This document shows, piece after piece, positions 18,177 to 27,828 of a stretch of 64,000 bases of DNA. The stretch spans positions 62,001-126,000 of the forward strand of contig NZ_LJSI01000026.1 in the NCBI RefSeq assembly GCF_001305295.1. Reading direction: 5' to 3'. The DNA comes from Neptunomonas antarctica. Its GTDB lineage: Bacteria; Pseudomonadota; Gammaproteobacteria; Pseudomonadales; Balneatricaceae. The translations under genes and the position numbers were made by a program. Within the stretch, counting starts at the first letter, position 1. The number at the start of each line of letters is the position of its first letter. Below the pieces are notes generated by a model. That model did no database searches. It saw only the letters and a program-made list of their open reading frames with translations, and was not told the DNA's origin.

Positions 18177-19049
18177 ATGGAAAAAACACATAACTCTATA
18201 TTACTCATATCAAGCAACAGCTTCATTCTTGGTCTTTTGAAAGGGTATTGTGTTGCCAATCAGATAAAACTGCATGAACAGTCAATTACTGACAAAATAG
18301 TACCTCAAGAAATTAGTAATCTTTACAAATTAATAATCATTGATATTCGAGAATTAAATCAATCTTCGACCAGAGAGCAGCTCAAAACTTTACGTCAAAT
18401 AAATAAAGATACTCACATACCCATTTGCGCTATTTTAAGTGATACCGATGATCAGGAAATTCAAAGAGAATCATGGATAGATTTTTACTTTGAAAACCCT
18501 ATTATGGAAAAACTTGATGACTACTTACGCGTTCATTTTAGTTATAATTTCCATCCATTCCCTGATCGAAGAGATAAAGACAGAAGAAGTGACGAAAGAA
18601 GATTAATAGACGCTAATCAGTTAGCGAACTCTGACTCATCAATGCCGGTTGACTTCAACGACAGATTCACTAAGAAAAGCCATGTCAACAACTATAAAAC
18701 AGGTCCATTTACGATAAATATCAGCAATCAATCCGTTTCTCTTAAGGATAAAAATCTTGAGTTAACACGCAAAGAATTTAAACTATTTTCTTTGCTGTCT
18801 GCCGATACAGAACGCGTTTTCAACGCACAAGAGATTATCCAACACCTTTGGCCAAATAATGACCGGGCCAACAAATCTGACCTGTATCAATACATGCATC
18901 TTTTACGTAAAAAAATAGAAATTGATCCTTACAATCCACATTGGGTATTAACAATAAAAGGGGTTGGATATAAATTAAACATAAATCCACCTATCGAAGA
19001 TAAAAACCCACAACTAATGAAAAAATATTACAACATAGACTTTATATAG
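18177..19049 (+). CDS. Atypical OmpR-family regulator of the fap-like locus
   Basis: 290 residues. The N-terminal 120 residues fit a receiver fold (strand LIIIDIREL with a possible phospho-Asp) but lack the acidic pair near the start (ISSNS instead of DDD) and the conserved Lys (ENP instead of KPF), so phosphorylation-dependent control is doubtful. A basic linker FPDRRDKDRRSDERR follows, then a winged-helix Trans_reg_C domain (LTRKEFKLFSLL ... IKGVGYKL). It lies between the pore gene and the subunit genes, oriented against them, ends in a good terminator, and no sensor kinase adjoins. Probably a local regulator; target is inferred. Confidence 0.8.
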   Translation: MEKTHNSILLISSNSFILGLLKGYCVANQIKLHEQSITDKIVPQEISNLYKLIIIDIRELNQSSTREQLKTLRQINKDTHIPICAILSDTDDQEIQRESWIDFYFENPIMEKLDDYLRVHFSYNFHPFPDRRDKDRRSDERRLIDANQLANSDSSMPVDFNDRFTKKSHVNNYKTGPFTINISNQSVSLKDKNLELTRKEFKLFSLLSADTERVFNAQEIIQHLWPNNDRANKSDLYQYMHLLRKKIEIDPYNPHWVLTIKGVGYKLNINPPIEDKNPQLMKKYYNIDFI

Positions 19050-19072
19050 GCTCTATGAATAAAATTCTCATA

Positions 19073-19102
19073 AAAAAACCGAATCGTTATATTCGGTTTT
19101 TT
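19073..19102. terminator. Bidirectional rho-independent terminator
   Basis: Perfect stem AAAAAACCGAAT / ATTCGGTTTTTT with loop CGTTAT, between the convergent regulator and FapF-like gene. It has a T-run on both strands, so it can serve both. Confidence 0.85.
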
Positions 19103-19177
19103 ATGATCCTTGAATAAATAAGTTTAAGGTTTTTTTCTAATTATTTAGTTTAGGCCCGTATTTTGTATTAACTCAGG

Positions 19178-20461
19178 TTACATAAAAGCCATTGGCACTC
19201 TCAAGTTAAGCCGCACATCTTGCGCATCATCCGTTGTACCAATACCCAATGACAAATTTATATTTGTTTTAGCAGACAGTCTAAATGAATACCCTATCGA
19301 CAATTGCCCAATATCAAGAACACTTCCATTAACATTCATGTCTTCTATTTTAGATTCAAAAACATGTTTATGCGAATAGCCCACATTGAAAGACGAACGC
19401 TCATTCAGCGCAAAGCCCAACCCAAAGCTGACACCAATGGTATCACCTGGGTTAACTTTACCCACTCGTTCGTCAGTTTCTGCATTATAGCTGTAACTGA
19501 TATTACCAAAGAAAACACCAGGATCCGTTGGATAAAGCGCAGTAATACTCGGCTGAATACTGAAATATCCGGCCCCTGTAGGTAATTCAGTCGGAAACTC
19601 TGCGCCAGGTGTAGATTGAACATATTCAACATCAAAAGGACTTGAACCCGTCGGTATAGTAGCTACTATATTCCCTACAAAAATCGGCCATCCCCCACTA
19701 CCATTATTCAACTGATATCGTGCGGCAAACTCCAAATCGCCAATATCACTGCCGCTTGCATTAAATATTTCATCTTCACCCACACCGATACTAATAGGGC
19801 GAGAGCGCTGACTATCAGACCTGTACACATAAGGCACTCGAAATTCAAGTTCCAATCGCTCGGTCGCACCATAGCGAGCCGCCAGACTTACTATAGTGCT
19901 ATGTCGTTTAATTTCCCGAAGATCAATGAGACCGACAGCTAATGCAGGCAAGAATGTAAACGCATCAAGAAAAACTCGATTATTTCCGTTATATGAATAT
20001 TCAATCGATGGCTCTAGTATTACTTTGCCTTTTTTAGTTAATACACCACCCACGGTATCGCTTAGTCTTGGCATTTCAGGAGGTGTCGTTTTTTTAGCCA
20101 CTTTGGGTGGTTCTTGCCCTACCGGCTTTGAAGGCAAGCCAGATGAACTTGGGCTTTGTGTAGCTGTGACGGATTTTTGATTAGATCCGGAACTCTGCGT
20201 TATTGATCTTTTGGATATGCCATCAAGCCTGGATTTGAGTTTTTCAATTTCTTTACCTTGCTCGGAAATCAACATCCTTTGCTTCTCAAATTCTATACTC
20301 TGTTGATTCAATAATTGTTGATATTGTTTTAGCATTAAGTCTTCAGACATTGTAACTTCTGAAAGAGCATTACTACTATACAAAACAAATAGAAAGAAAA
20401 TTCTTTTACGGTTAATAATAAACGTAGGTTTCGTATAATTACGAATTATATTAATCTTCAT
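19178..20461 (-). CDS. fapF: FapF-like outer-membrane pore
   Basis: 427 residues. After a signal peptide (end near ALS, residue 34) comes a coiled coil (about 38-80: LKQYQQLLNQQSIEFEKQR...EIEKLKSRLDGI), a Ser/Pro/Lys-rich linker, and a beta-barrel domain starting GGVLTKKGKVILEPSIEYSYNGNNRVFLDAF and ending in phenylalanine-methionine after many alternating strands. This order (periplasmic coiled coil, linker, barrel) and the LxPSxEYxxxxxNRV entry strand are those of FapF, the trimeric pore that exports Fap amyloid subunits in Pseudomonas. It is separated from the subunit genes by the regulator, unlike the contiguous fapABCDEF order. Confidence 0.75.
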   Translation of the reverse strand: MKINIIRNYTKPTFIINRKRIFFLFVLYSSNALSEVTMSEDLMLKQYQQLLNQQSIEFEKQRMLISEQGKEIEKLKSRLDGISKRSITQSSGSNQKSVTATQSPSSSGLPSKPVGQEPPKVAKKTTPPEMPRLSDTVGGVLTKKGKVILEPSIEYSYNGNNRVFLDAFTFLPALAVGLIDLREIKRHSTIVSLAARYGATERLELEFRVPYVYRSDSQRSRPISIGVGEDEIFNASGSDIGDLEFAARYQLNNGSGGWPIFVGNIVATIPTGSSPFDVEYVQSTPGAEFPTELPTGAGYFSIQPSITALYPTDPGVFFGNISYSYNAETDERVGKVNPGDTIGVSFGLGFALNERSSFNVGYSHKHVFESKIEDMNVNGSVLDIGQLSIGYSFRLSAKTNINLSLGIGTTDDAQDVRLNLRVPMAFM

Positions 20462-20776
20462 GATAATCTATTAAATTCCATATTATTTTTATTTATTAAT
20501 TTCCAGAGAAGCATCAACAATTTAATTTTTTATTTTAACTAATAAATTTAATATTCTTATGAGATATTAATAACATAATACAATTTTATAGCATCAAGTA
20601 AACTATGATCAGGCAGACCAACAACTTAAAACATACTCAAATCAAAGAACATTTTTGATTTGTTTTTGAGTGACATATTATCTGTATTGATAATTATATT
20701 AAAAAACACCATAAAGAACCGCCGCTAAAAAGGCGATTGCTCCCATTGAAAACGCATTACTGGCCCTAATTTCACC
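20462..20776. other. AT-rich intergenic region
   Basis: No coding frame or recognised RNA. Likely holds the promoter of the FapF-like gene on the minus strand. Confidence 0.4.
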
Positions 20777-20974
20777 TTAATAGTTAAAACTTGCTGCGCG
20801 CGCATCAACAATGAAGAATGAACACAACTCTTCTGTTGTGACAGAACCACCGTTTGTCGTGATGCTATCTATAACAACACCGGTAACTACATTTATAACA
20901 ACAGTCTCGTAGGGCATACCTGATTTTCTTGTAAATTTTTTACAAAAACAGCGTTTTATTATCCTTAAGTGCAT
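20777..20974 (-). CDS. Small hypothetical protein
   Basis: 65 codons; a shorter start at MPYETVVIN (20917) with AGG just upstream is possible. The C-terminal ~46 residues (VVINVVTGVVIDSITTNGGSV) look like a compact beta-rich peptide. No family recognised. It lies 315 bases upstream of the FapF-like gene on the same strand and could belong to the locus, or be spurious. Confidence 0.3.
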   Translation of the reverse strand: MHLRIIKRCFCKKFTRKSGMPYETVVINVVTGVVIDSITTNGGSVTTEELCSFFIVDARAASFNY

Positions 20975-21120
20975 AGTCCAACCGTATGACGACCTCTAGT
21001 CTTCCGGTATAATTCATCTCGGAAAACACAGTAGAAAAGCTTGGACCAGCGGGATAAGAGACCAAAAAATCTCTTACTTCAGGCCTGTAGCGATCCAGCT
21101 AAAATATTCGGGGATGAACG

Positions 21121-23352
21121 ATGACAACAACGAAGCAAACGATTTATTACACCCTTACTGATGAAGCTCCATCACTGGCAACCTGCTCTCTTTTACCAAT
21201 CGTTAGAACATTTACAGCAGCAGCAGATATTGACGTTAAAATCAGCGACGTTTCACTAGCAGGGCGTATCCTTTCTTCTTTCGCTGAGAATCTTACAGAA
21301 GATCAGAAAGTTGAAGATGGACTGGCATTTCTTGGTGAGCTAACTCAAGATCCAGATGCCAACATCATTAAATTACCAAACATCAGCGCTTCGATTCCTC
21401 AGCTCAAAGAGTGCATCGCTGAGCTCCAATCGCAGGGTTATAATATCCCTGCTTACCCTGAAGTAGCGCAAACAGAGAATGAGAAATCAATTCAGCTACG
21501 ATACGGAAAAATCCTGGGTAGTGCAGTAAACCCGGTTTTACGAGAAGGTAACTCGGATCGTCGTGCTCCTGCTGCTGTTAAAGCATTCGTTCGCAAATTT
21601 CCACATTCAATGGGTGTATGGAGCAAAGCGTCTCGCACGCACGCTGACTACATGCGCGGCGGTGACTTTTTCTGCAGTGAACAATCAGTAACCGTCGATA
21701 AAGAAACCGATGTACGCATCGAGTTTGTAGCACAAGATGGCACAGTGACTGTTAAGAAAGAACTGCAACTTGAGCAAGGCGAGATTATTGACGGCATGTT
21801 CATGAGCTGCAAAGCTCTGCGTGAATTCTTTGAAGAGACGTTGAATGACGCGAAAGAAACGGGTGTTATGTGGTCTCTCCACGTAAAAGCAACCATGATG
21901 AAGGTGTCCCACCCTATCGTGTTTGGTCATGCCGTTACTGTTTTCTACAAAGACTTGTTTGAAAAACATGCTGACTTGTTCAAAGAGTTGGAAGTAAACC
22001 CAAACAACGGTCTGGGCAGTGTCTACGATAAAATTGCAAGCCTGCCAAATTCTAAGCGTGAAGAAATTGAAATAGATATCCAGGCTTGTTATGCCACGCG
22101 TCCTGAAATAGCGATGGTAGATTCAGTTAAAGGTATTTCTAACCTGCATGTACCCAGCGATGTCATCGTTGATGCTTCTATGCCAGCAATGATTCGTAGT
22201 TCTGGGAAGATGTGGGGACCTGATGGCAAACAAAAAGATACCAAAGCAGTAATGCCTGAAAGCACTTACTCACGTATCTACCAGGAAATGATCAATTTCT
22301 GTAAAACTAACGGTGCTTTTGACCCAACCACAATGGGCACAGTACCCAACGTTGGTTTGATGGCTAAGAAAGCTGAAGAATACGGTTCTCACGATAAAAC
22401 ATTTGAAGTAACGGCTGATGGCGTTATGCGTATCACTGATACTGATGGCAACATTCTAACTCAGCATAATGTTGAGAAAGGTGATATCTGGCGCGCCTGC
22501 CAAACTAAAGATGAACCTGTTCGTGACTGGGTAAAACTAGCGGTAACACGTGCACGTCAATCTGATACACCTGCTCTTTTCTGGCTGGATCCTGAGCGTG
22601 CTCACGATATGGAGCTGGCTAAAAAAGTTGATACTTATCTGCAGGATCACGATACCAGTGGTTTGGATATTCGTGTCATGTCTTATGATGAAGCCATTCG
22701 CCTCTCCATGGAACGTCAGATTCGTGGTAAAGACACTATCTCTGTAACAGGTAACGTTCTTCGTGACTACCTGACTGACCTGTTCCCAATTATGGAACTG
22801 GGTACGTCGGCTAAAATGCTATCTATTGTTCCAATGCTGAAAGGTGGCGGCATGTACGAAACAGGTGCTGGCGGTTGTGCACCTAAACACGTACAGCAGG
22901 TAGAGGAAGAAAATCACCTGCGCTGGGATTCATTGGGTGAGTTTATGGCACTGGCTGTTTCACTTGAAGATATGGGTATCAAGCAGCAAAATCCACGCGC
23001 TAAGATCCTGTCTAAAACACTCGATCAAGCAACAGGTAAGTTGTTGGAGAACAACAAATCACCTTCCCGTAAAACTGGCGAACTGGATAACCGTGGCAGT
23101 CACTTCTATCTAGGTATGTACTGGGCTCAAGCCGTTGCAGCCCAAACTGAAGATACTGAACTAGCTACTAAATTTGCAGCACTGGCTAAAGTACTCACTG
23201 AAAACGAAGCTAAAATCATTGCTGAACTGAGTGCTGTTCAAGGTACGCCTGCTGAGCTAGGCGGTTATTATCACGCAAAACGTGAAATCGTTAAGCGTGT
23301 AATGCGCCCTAGTGAGACGCTGAACACTACACTGGCATCTTTTAGCCAGTAA
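21121..23352 (+). CDS. icd: Monomeric NADP-dependent isocitrate dehydrogenase
   Basis: 743 residues, the standard length of the monomeric IDH-II family, which is unrelated in length to the dimeric 416-residue enzyme. It converts isocitrate to 2-oxoglutarate with NADP in the TCA cycle. Family stretches are clear: [50 protein letters not shown] and the C-terminal [18 protein letters not shown] lies 7-10 bases upstream of ATG. A small leader hairpin TAAGAGA/TCTCTTA lies at 21055-21076. A strong terminator follows, so it is monocistronic. Confidence 0.97.
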   Translation: MTTTKQTIYYTLTDEAPSLATCSLLPIVRTFTAAADIDVKISDVSLAGRILSSFAENLTEDQKVEDGLAFLGELTQDPDANIIKLPNISASIPQLKECIAELQSQGYNIPAYPEVAQTENEKSIQLRYGKILGSAVNPVLREGNSDRRAPAAVKAFVRKFPHSMGVWSKASRTHADYMRGGDFFCSEQSVTVDKETDVRIEFVAQDGTVTVKKELQLEQGEIIDGMFMSCKALREFFEETLNDAKETGVMWSLHVKATMMKVSHPIVFGHAVTVFYKDLFEKHADLFKELEVNPNNGLGSVYDKIASLPNSKREEIEIDIQACYATRPEIAMVDSVKGISNLHVPSDVIVDASMPAMIRSSGKMWGPDGKQKDTKAVMPESTYSRIYQEMINFCKTNGAFDPTTMGTVPNVGLMAKKAEEYGSHDKTFEVTADGVMRITDTDGNILTQHNVEKGDIWRACQTKDEPVRDWVKLAVTRARQSDTPALFWLDPERAHDMELAKKVDTYLQDHDTSGLDIRVMSYDEAIRLSMERQIRGKDTISVTGNVLRDYLTDLFPIMELGTSAKMLSIVPMLKGGGMYETGAGGCAPKHVQQVEEENHLRWDSLGEFMALAVSLEDMGIKQQNPRAKILSKTLDQATGKLLENNKSPSRKTGELDNRGSHFYLGMYWAQAVAAQTEDTELATKFAALAKVLTENEAKIIAELSAVQGTPAELGGYYHAKREIVKRVMRPSETLNTTLASFSQ

Positions 23353-23392
23353 GCCTCTAAAACGCTCGATATTTCTTTCTGATATATCTGCC

Positions 23393-23428
23393 AAAAAGCC
23401 CGGAAAGTGTAAACTCTCCGGGCTTTTT
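23393..23428 (+). terminator. Rho-independent terminator of icd
   Basis: AAAAAGCCCGGA-x-CTCCGGGCTTTTT type hairpin with a T-run, 40 bases after the icd stop. The flanking A-run makes it usable for the convergent corA gene as well. Confidence 0.93.
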
Positions 23429-23484
23429 ATGAGGCGTATATTGTTGTTTAAGACGACGACTGCTTCAGAATTATTATTTAATCA

Positions 23485-24552
23485 CTACAGCCACTTTTTC
23501 TTTTTAAAATAGAACAGTGATAAAACCGTTATCGTAATGAAAACAACCCATAATAATGGGTAAGCCCATTTCCAATGAAGTTCTGGCATGTAATCAAAAT
23601 TCATCCCATAAATACCCGCCAGAAACGTCAGCGGAATAAAAATAGACGCGAAGACCGTCAATACTTTCATTACTTCATTCATCTTATTACTAATGTTTGA
23701 TATGTAGATCTCTAATAACCCTGATAATACGTCCCTATACGATTCAACCGATTCTAATAAGTGTAATGAGTGATCAGAGACATCTCTGATATATAGGTAG
23801 GTATGCTCGTGGATCAGCTCGGATTCACTGCGTAATAACCCCCCTAACATTTCTCTTACAGGTGACATATTCCGCCTTATGCTGATCAGTTGTCTTTTTA
23901 GACGCTGAATCCGATGCAACGTATCCTGTGTGGGATTATCATAAACATCATCTTCCAATGATGTCACCTCTTCATCTAAAGCATCAATCAGGAAAAAACC
24001 CTGATCTATAATGGTATCCAAAATAGCATACGTTAAATAATCAGACCCTTTACTTCTAATCCGCCCTTTACTACTCCGAATCTGCTTCAATAACGGATAA
24101 AGCAGCTCATCCGTTTTTTCTTTGAACATGAAAACAAAATTATTAAACACCAAAAGGCTAATCTGCTCGTAGCTAACATTGAAGTTTTCTCCTTCAGGCA
24201 TCACACACTTCAAAACAATATAAAGATGATTATCATACTCTTCAAATTTAGGCCGCTGATGTGTATGGAGAATATCTTCCAGAACCAGAGAATGTATGCC
24301 AAATATTTTTCCGACATCGTCAACAACATCAACGTTTGCCAACCCTTCAACAATAACCCACGTAACGCTGTCGCTCTCTTTGTATTGTAGAACTTCGTCG
24401 ATAGAAAGAACCGGGTGCTCCACAACGTGATCTTTACTGTAATCAACGACAGTTATACGGGTAACCGGCTCAAGAACCCGACCCACATGAACCAGAGAGC
24501 CTGGCGGCAAACCTACCTTTTTAGACGCGGAACTAAATGATTCAGACATCAC
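23485..24552 (-). CDS. corA: CorA magnesium/cobalt channel
   Basis: 355 residues: a large cytoplasmic alpha/beta funnel domain and two C-terminal membrane helices. The selectivity motif YGMNF is at residues 315-319 at the end of the first helix, followed by the periplasmic loop DYMPELHWKWAY and the basic C-terminal KKKKW. CorA is the pentameric Mg2+ uptake channel; cobalt and nickel are alternative substrates. Ends 60 bases from the icd terminator and is preceded by a hemerythrin gene ending outward, so it has its own promoter region (24553-24645). Confidence 0.93.
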   Translation of the reverse strand: MMSESFSSASKKVGLPPGSLVHVGRVLEPVTRITVVDYSKDHVVEHPVLSIDEVLQYKESDSVTWVIVEGLANVDVVDDVGKIFGIHSLVLEDILHTHQRPKFEEYDNHLYIVLKCVMPEGENFNVSYEQISLLVFNNFVFMFKEKTDELLYPLLKQIRSSKGRIRSKGSDYLTYAILDTIIDQGFFLIDALDEEVTSLEDDVYDNPTQDTLHRIQRLKRQLISIRRNMSPVREMLGGLLRSESELIHEHTYLYIRDVSDHSLHLLESVESYRDVLSGLLEIYISNISNKMNEVMKVLTVFASIFIPLTFLAGIYGMNFDYMPELHWKWAYPLLWVVFITITVLSLFYFKKKKWL

Positions 24553-24645
24553 AATCCACTCAGAATCTGTTTTTCATACTTTAGATTATTCTATTGAACT
24601 GGTCTATTGAACGGGTCTTCGATTGATCATCATTAGTAGAATCTA

Positions 24646-25023
24646 CTAGCGCAACGAAAAGGTCACTTCCAACCAAGGGAATAATTCTCTTTCCTCAAAC
24701 CGCACATGAGCTTTAAGTAAATCAGAGAATATACCGCACTGATCCAATGAATCAGACTCGATAAAATTACGTATCATCTGATGATCCGCTAACATATGCC
24801 GGATAAGATCGTTATCAGACTCCACGCCTAAATCCTGCAAAAAATAACGCTCTTCCTCTTCAAAATGGGGATACAAAGATTCTATTAAAAGAGGCTTCAG
24901 CGCTTGCCAATGCTCATGCCGACTATCCACAGGCAAATCATCCAGTGCTCTTAAACGTTTACTAAAAACGAGCGCCTGATGATGCTCCCGGCTCAAGGGT
25001 TGGAGTTTAATGCAACGCTTCAT
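24646..25023 (-). CDS. Hemerythrin-like (HHE) protein
   Basis: 125 residues, all helical. Histidine and glutamate ligands of a di-iron four-helix bundle are visible: LSREHHQAL (H14/H15), LYPHFEEEERYF, LADHQMIRNF and LLKAHVRFEERELFPW. Such proteins bind O2 or NO or act in iron-sulfur repair; the short single-domain form with N-terminal LQPLSREHH is widespread in proteobacteria and poorly characterised. No partner domain. The start is ATG with GGAATT upstream. Confidence 0.85.
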   Translation of the reverse strand: MKRCIKLQPLSREHHQALVFSKRLRALDDLPVDSRHEHWQALKPLLIESLYPHFEEEERYFLQDLGVESDNDLIRHMLADHQMIRNFIESDSLDQCGIFSDLLKAHVRFEERELFPWLEVTFSLR

Positions 25024-25153
25024 AGGAATTCCATATATGCATCAAGAAAAATTCTTGCCGCGTTATATTTTAAGATGACGCTGTTTTAAGAAACGAATTA
25101 TTTTAAGAGATGGTTCGCTTTTAGTCATGCCTCGCTCCGAGCGAAGCTATAAC

Positions 25154-25393
25154 TTAAAAAAACACTTCGCTAGAACTAAAGCCAATGGTTTTCAATATGG
25201 TCAAAATTTCTTCCAGATTTTGACTCACCACAGCTTTATCATTTTCATCGGCTATCATTAGTGGCCGGGCATCGACACCTATGATCATAACAAACCATTG
25301 TTCACGATCACTCGGATTACGTCTAATCTCTACACGATCAAGCGCACCTGATTGAAATAATTCAATCGCACGTTGAATTTTCAAAGTAAGCAT
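25154..25393 (-). CDS. Small conserved hypothetical protein
   Basis: 79 residues, no signal peptide or membrane segment: MLTLKIQRAIELFQSGALDRVEIRR, then a WFVMII strand and a C-terminal helix ending SSSEVFF. The pattern of an N-terminal helix, a beta hairpin and a terminal SxxxVFF recalls small proteins sometimes annotated as plasmid RepB/partition-like in Pseudomonas, but I see no replication context. It is 49 bases downstream of the SulP gene on the same strand and may be in its operon. Function unknown. Confidence 0.65.
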   Translation of the reverse strand: MLTLKIQRAIELFQSGALDRVEIRRNPSDREQWFVMIIGVDARPLMIADENDKAVVSQNLEEILTILKTIGFSSSEVFF

Positions 25394-25442
25394 TCCTTAA
25401 TTTTTTAACCGATCATTTTTGGCGCAGTCTGTTTTTGTCACA

Positions 25443-27212
25443 TTATATTTTTGAAAGTTCAATATTCGGCACTTTTATTTTTGGTTCTTCAATCATAGAA
25501 AGCGCAATTAGTGCTTCCGATAATGTGGGATAGACCACACACGCTTTTTTATCGGGGCGAAACCCTGCTTTGGCTAACGTTTTTAAAGGTTGATATTGAA
25601 AGTCGGCCAAATATAACTGTGTATCAGTGAATGCACATTTATCGACAAACTTATTTAATGCAGCGACGCCACCGGAATCAAGAACAGATACGCCATCCAG
25701 ATACAGAACGATACCTTGTTGCGCTCCACACAATAATGACAGTTCACCAAAAATACGATCGGCTGCTGCAAAAAAAAGCGGACCATTAATTTTAAAAACA
25801 ATCCAGCCACCAGGGACATCTACATCCACCAGCTTATTATTTTTACTGATGTCACGGATAATAGTCATCTCGGCAATTTCTTTCATAAACAGCAAAGATG
25901 CTAAAACAATACCGGCAGTAATGGCGATAACCATGTCGAATAGAACCGTTAAAGAAAAACATACCAAGAAAACGCAAATATCACTGCGTGGTGCTGTTCT
26001 TAACAGATGCAGAGCTTTTGGCGCTTCGCTCATATTCCAGGCAACCATCATCAATAAAGCCGCCATGCTCGCCATAGGAAGATAAGCCAAAATACCCGAA
26101 AGGGAAATCAAAGCAACGAGCACTACTATTGCATGTATCATCGACGCTATCGGTGTTTTTGCGCCAGATTTTAGGTTAGCCGCCGATCGCGCAATCGCAG
26201 CAGTCGCCGTAATACCGCCAAAGAAAGGCGCTATTATATTGCCAATGCCCTGACCCAATAACTCACTGTTAGCACTATGCTTTTTACCCGTCATACCATC
26301 CAATACAACCGCGCATAAAAGTGACTCGATTGCACCAAGCATAGCAATAGCAAAAGCCGCCGCTAATAAATCCTGCATTAATGGCCAGCTAAAAACTAAA
26401 GCAGACTCACCTGGTTGAGTTCGTAGCCAAGGCCATTGAAAATCAGGCAACACTGAAGGAATACCGACTCCCGATGTACCATCAGATAGCGTAAAACTGA
26501 AAGTAGAGCCAATGGTAGCGACATTCAACCCTTGCTGGTTAGCCAACATCGCAATAAGGCTGCCAATAATGACCGCAGGCAGATGCGGCGGTATAGGTGT
26601 TTTAAAGCGCGGCCATATCAACATAACCGCTAAAGTAACGCTCCCTACAATAAGGCTCCAAAGATAGAAGTCCGGGGCTGATGCGGCTAACGCCATAATC
26701 TTGCCCGTAAAATGCTCTGGCATATCTACGATATTTAAGCCCATAAAGTCTTTTAACTGCAACGTAGCAATAACTACAGCTATACCACCGGTAAAGCCTA
26801 ACGTGACTGATTCAGGGATGTACTCGATATATCGTCCTAGCCGTAATAGCGCCATAGCGATCAACATAAATCCAGCTAAGATACTGGCCATTAACAACCC
26901 GGCTAAACCATATTGCTGAACAATGGGATAAAGAATGACAACAAAAGCAGCCGTTGGTCCCGACACGCTGTAGCGTGAACCGCCCGTTAATGCGATCAAA
27001 AAACCCGCAATAATAACCGTGTATAGGCCGTATTGAGGAGCAACACCGCTGGCTATCGCCAGGGCCATCGCTAACGGAATGGCGATAATTCCGACGCTGA
27101 TCCCTGCCATCAAATCCTTAGATAGCGTATTTAACCGATACGGGGACTCCCTCAATACTTCTCGCAAAGCATGAAACATTTTCAATGAAAAAAGATGAGA
27201 GCGATGTGCCAT
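25443..27212 (-). CDS. SulP-family anion transporter with STAS domain
   Basis: About 589 residues: 11-14 membrane helices (signature SGPTAAFVVILYPIV and GLYTVIIAGFLIALTGGSRYSVSGP) and a C-terminal STAS domain (about 440-555, with VLYLDGVSVLDSGGVAALNKF). SulP proteins carry sulfate, bicarbonate or dicarboxylates; substrate cannot be set from this. I prefer ATG 27212 over TTG 27224. It is divergent from a ribbon-helix-helix protein across an 99-base gap with tandem 11-bp repeats, so that small protein probably controls it. No carbonic anhydrase adjoins. Confidence 0.9.
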   Translation of the reverse strand: MAHRSHLFSLKMFHALREVLRESPYRLNTLSKDLMAGISVGIIAIPLAMALAIASGVAPQYGLYTVIIAGFLIALTGGSRYSVSGPTAAFVVILYPIVQQYGLAGLLMASILAGFMLIAMALLRLGRYIEYIPESVTLGFTGGIAVVIATLQLKDFMGLNIVDMPEHFTGKIMALAASAPDFYLWSLIVGSVTLAVMLIWPRFKTPIPPHLPAVIIGSLIAMLANQQGLNVATIGSTFSFTLSDGTSGVGIPSVLPDFQWPWLRTQPGESALVFSWPLMQDLLAAAFAIAMLGAIESLLCAVVLDGMTGKKHSANSELLGQGIGNIIAPFFGGITATAAIARSAANLKSGAKTPIASMIHAIVVLVALISLSGILAYLPMASMAALLMMVAWNMSEAPKALHLLRTAPRSDICVFLVCFSLTVLFDMVIAITAGIVLASLLFMKEIAEMTIIRDISKNNKLVDVDVPGGWIVFKINGPLFFAAADRIFGELSLLCGAQQGIVLYLDGVSVLDSGGVAALNKFVDKCAFTDTQLYLADFQYQPLKTLAKAGFRPDKKACVVYPTLSEALIALSMIEEPKIKVPNIELSKI

Positions 27213-27271
27213 GATAATTACCAACCAGCGTTGAACTATTATATAAAATGTGTATTATCCTCTCATCAAGA

Positions 27272-27293
27272 GTTAATACAATGTTAATACAAT
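27272..27293. promoter_or_regulatory. Tandem 11-bp repeats, candidate RHH operator
   Basis: GTTAATACAAT occurs twice head-to-tail, followed by TAAC, between the divergent SulP and ribbon-helix-helix genes. A related inverted copy (TGTATTAT) sits at about 27251-27258. Ribbon-helix-helix repressors typically bind such short repeated boxes at their own promoters. Confidence 0.5.
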
Positions 27294-27311
27294 TAACATA
27301 TGAGGCACATA

Positions 27312-27503
27312 ATGGAAAACCGGACAGCCAGACTAACCCTATTAATCGATCCCAAAAAGAAGGCAGTATTCGAAAAGCTGTGTGGACATGAGGATGTCAC
27401 GCCCTCTCAAAAGGTCAGGCAATTTATTCGTGAGTACATAGAACAAAACCTTGGCCCGGACTGGAAAGAAGAAGTATTTGGTGAGAGTGATAATGTAAAA
27501 TAA
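27312..27503 (+). CDS. Ribbon-helix-helix DNA-binding protein
   Basis: 63 residues from ATG 27312 (GAGG lies 7 bases upstream; the ATG at 27300 would overlap that site). An N-terminal beta strand RTARLTLLIDP is followed by a helix KKAVFEKLC and a second helix SQKVRQFIREYIEQ, the CopG/Arc fold. No toxin gene follows; the next segment is a LysR remnant. Divergent to the SulP transporter and likely its regulator or an autoregulator; this is inference from arrangement. Confidence 0.7.
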   Translation: MENRTARLTLLIDPKKKAVFEKLCGHEDVTPSQKVRQFIREYIEQNLGPDWKEEVFGESDNVK

Positions 27504-27550
27504 CTACGTTTTAAAGAAACTCATTAAATGCGTTAGTCCTATTACGTAAT

Positions 27551-27715
27551 CCCAGTAAACAGAATTTTTTAAACCCTCAGAATTATAGTCATTAAACGGC
27601 CCAGGCCGCTGTATCGCAAACGAGCGGGTAATCTTTATACCTGAACCAGCTCGCCCTTATTCAGTTGCTTACATACCTCCAGATTGAACTAACGGCAATG
27701 CCAGCGGCTTGGGTG
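27551..27715 (-). pseudogene. LysR-type regulator C-terminal remnant
   Basis: On the minus strand three frames read in turn ITQAAGIAVSSIW, then VCKQLNKGELVQV, then KDYPLVCDTAAWAV, and finally NDYNSEGLKNSVYWDY. Together they spell the end of a LysR effector domain (GxGIAxxPxxLVxxxLxxGxLVxVLxDYxL...), broken by at least two frameshifts and stops. The last 47 bases are similar to the end of a second remnant at 35534-35579. Confidence 0.6.
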
Positions 27716-27828
27716 ATAGGCAGGCACTTGATCTCAACACTTGATTTCAGCGCCCTGTTTGAGCCAATATAAAGCTATTCTAATTAAGTATCTTTTAATA
27801 ACGAACTTAACGTTAAGAGGCATCCGCA

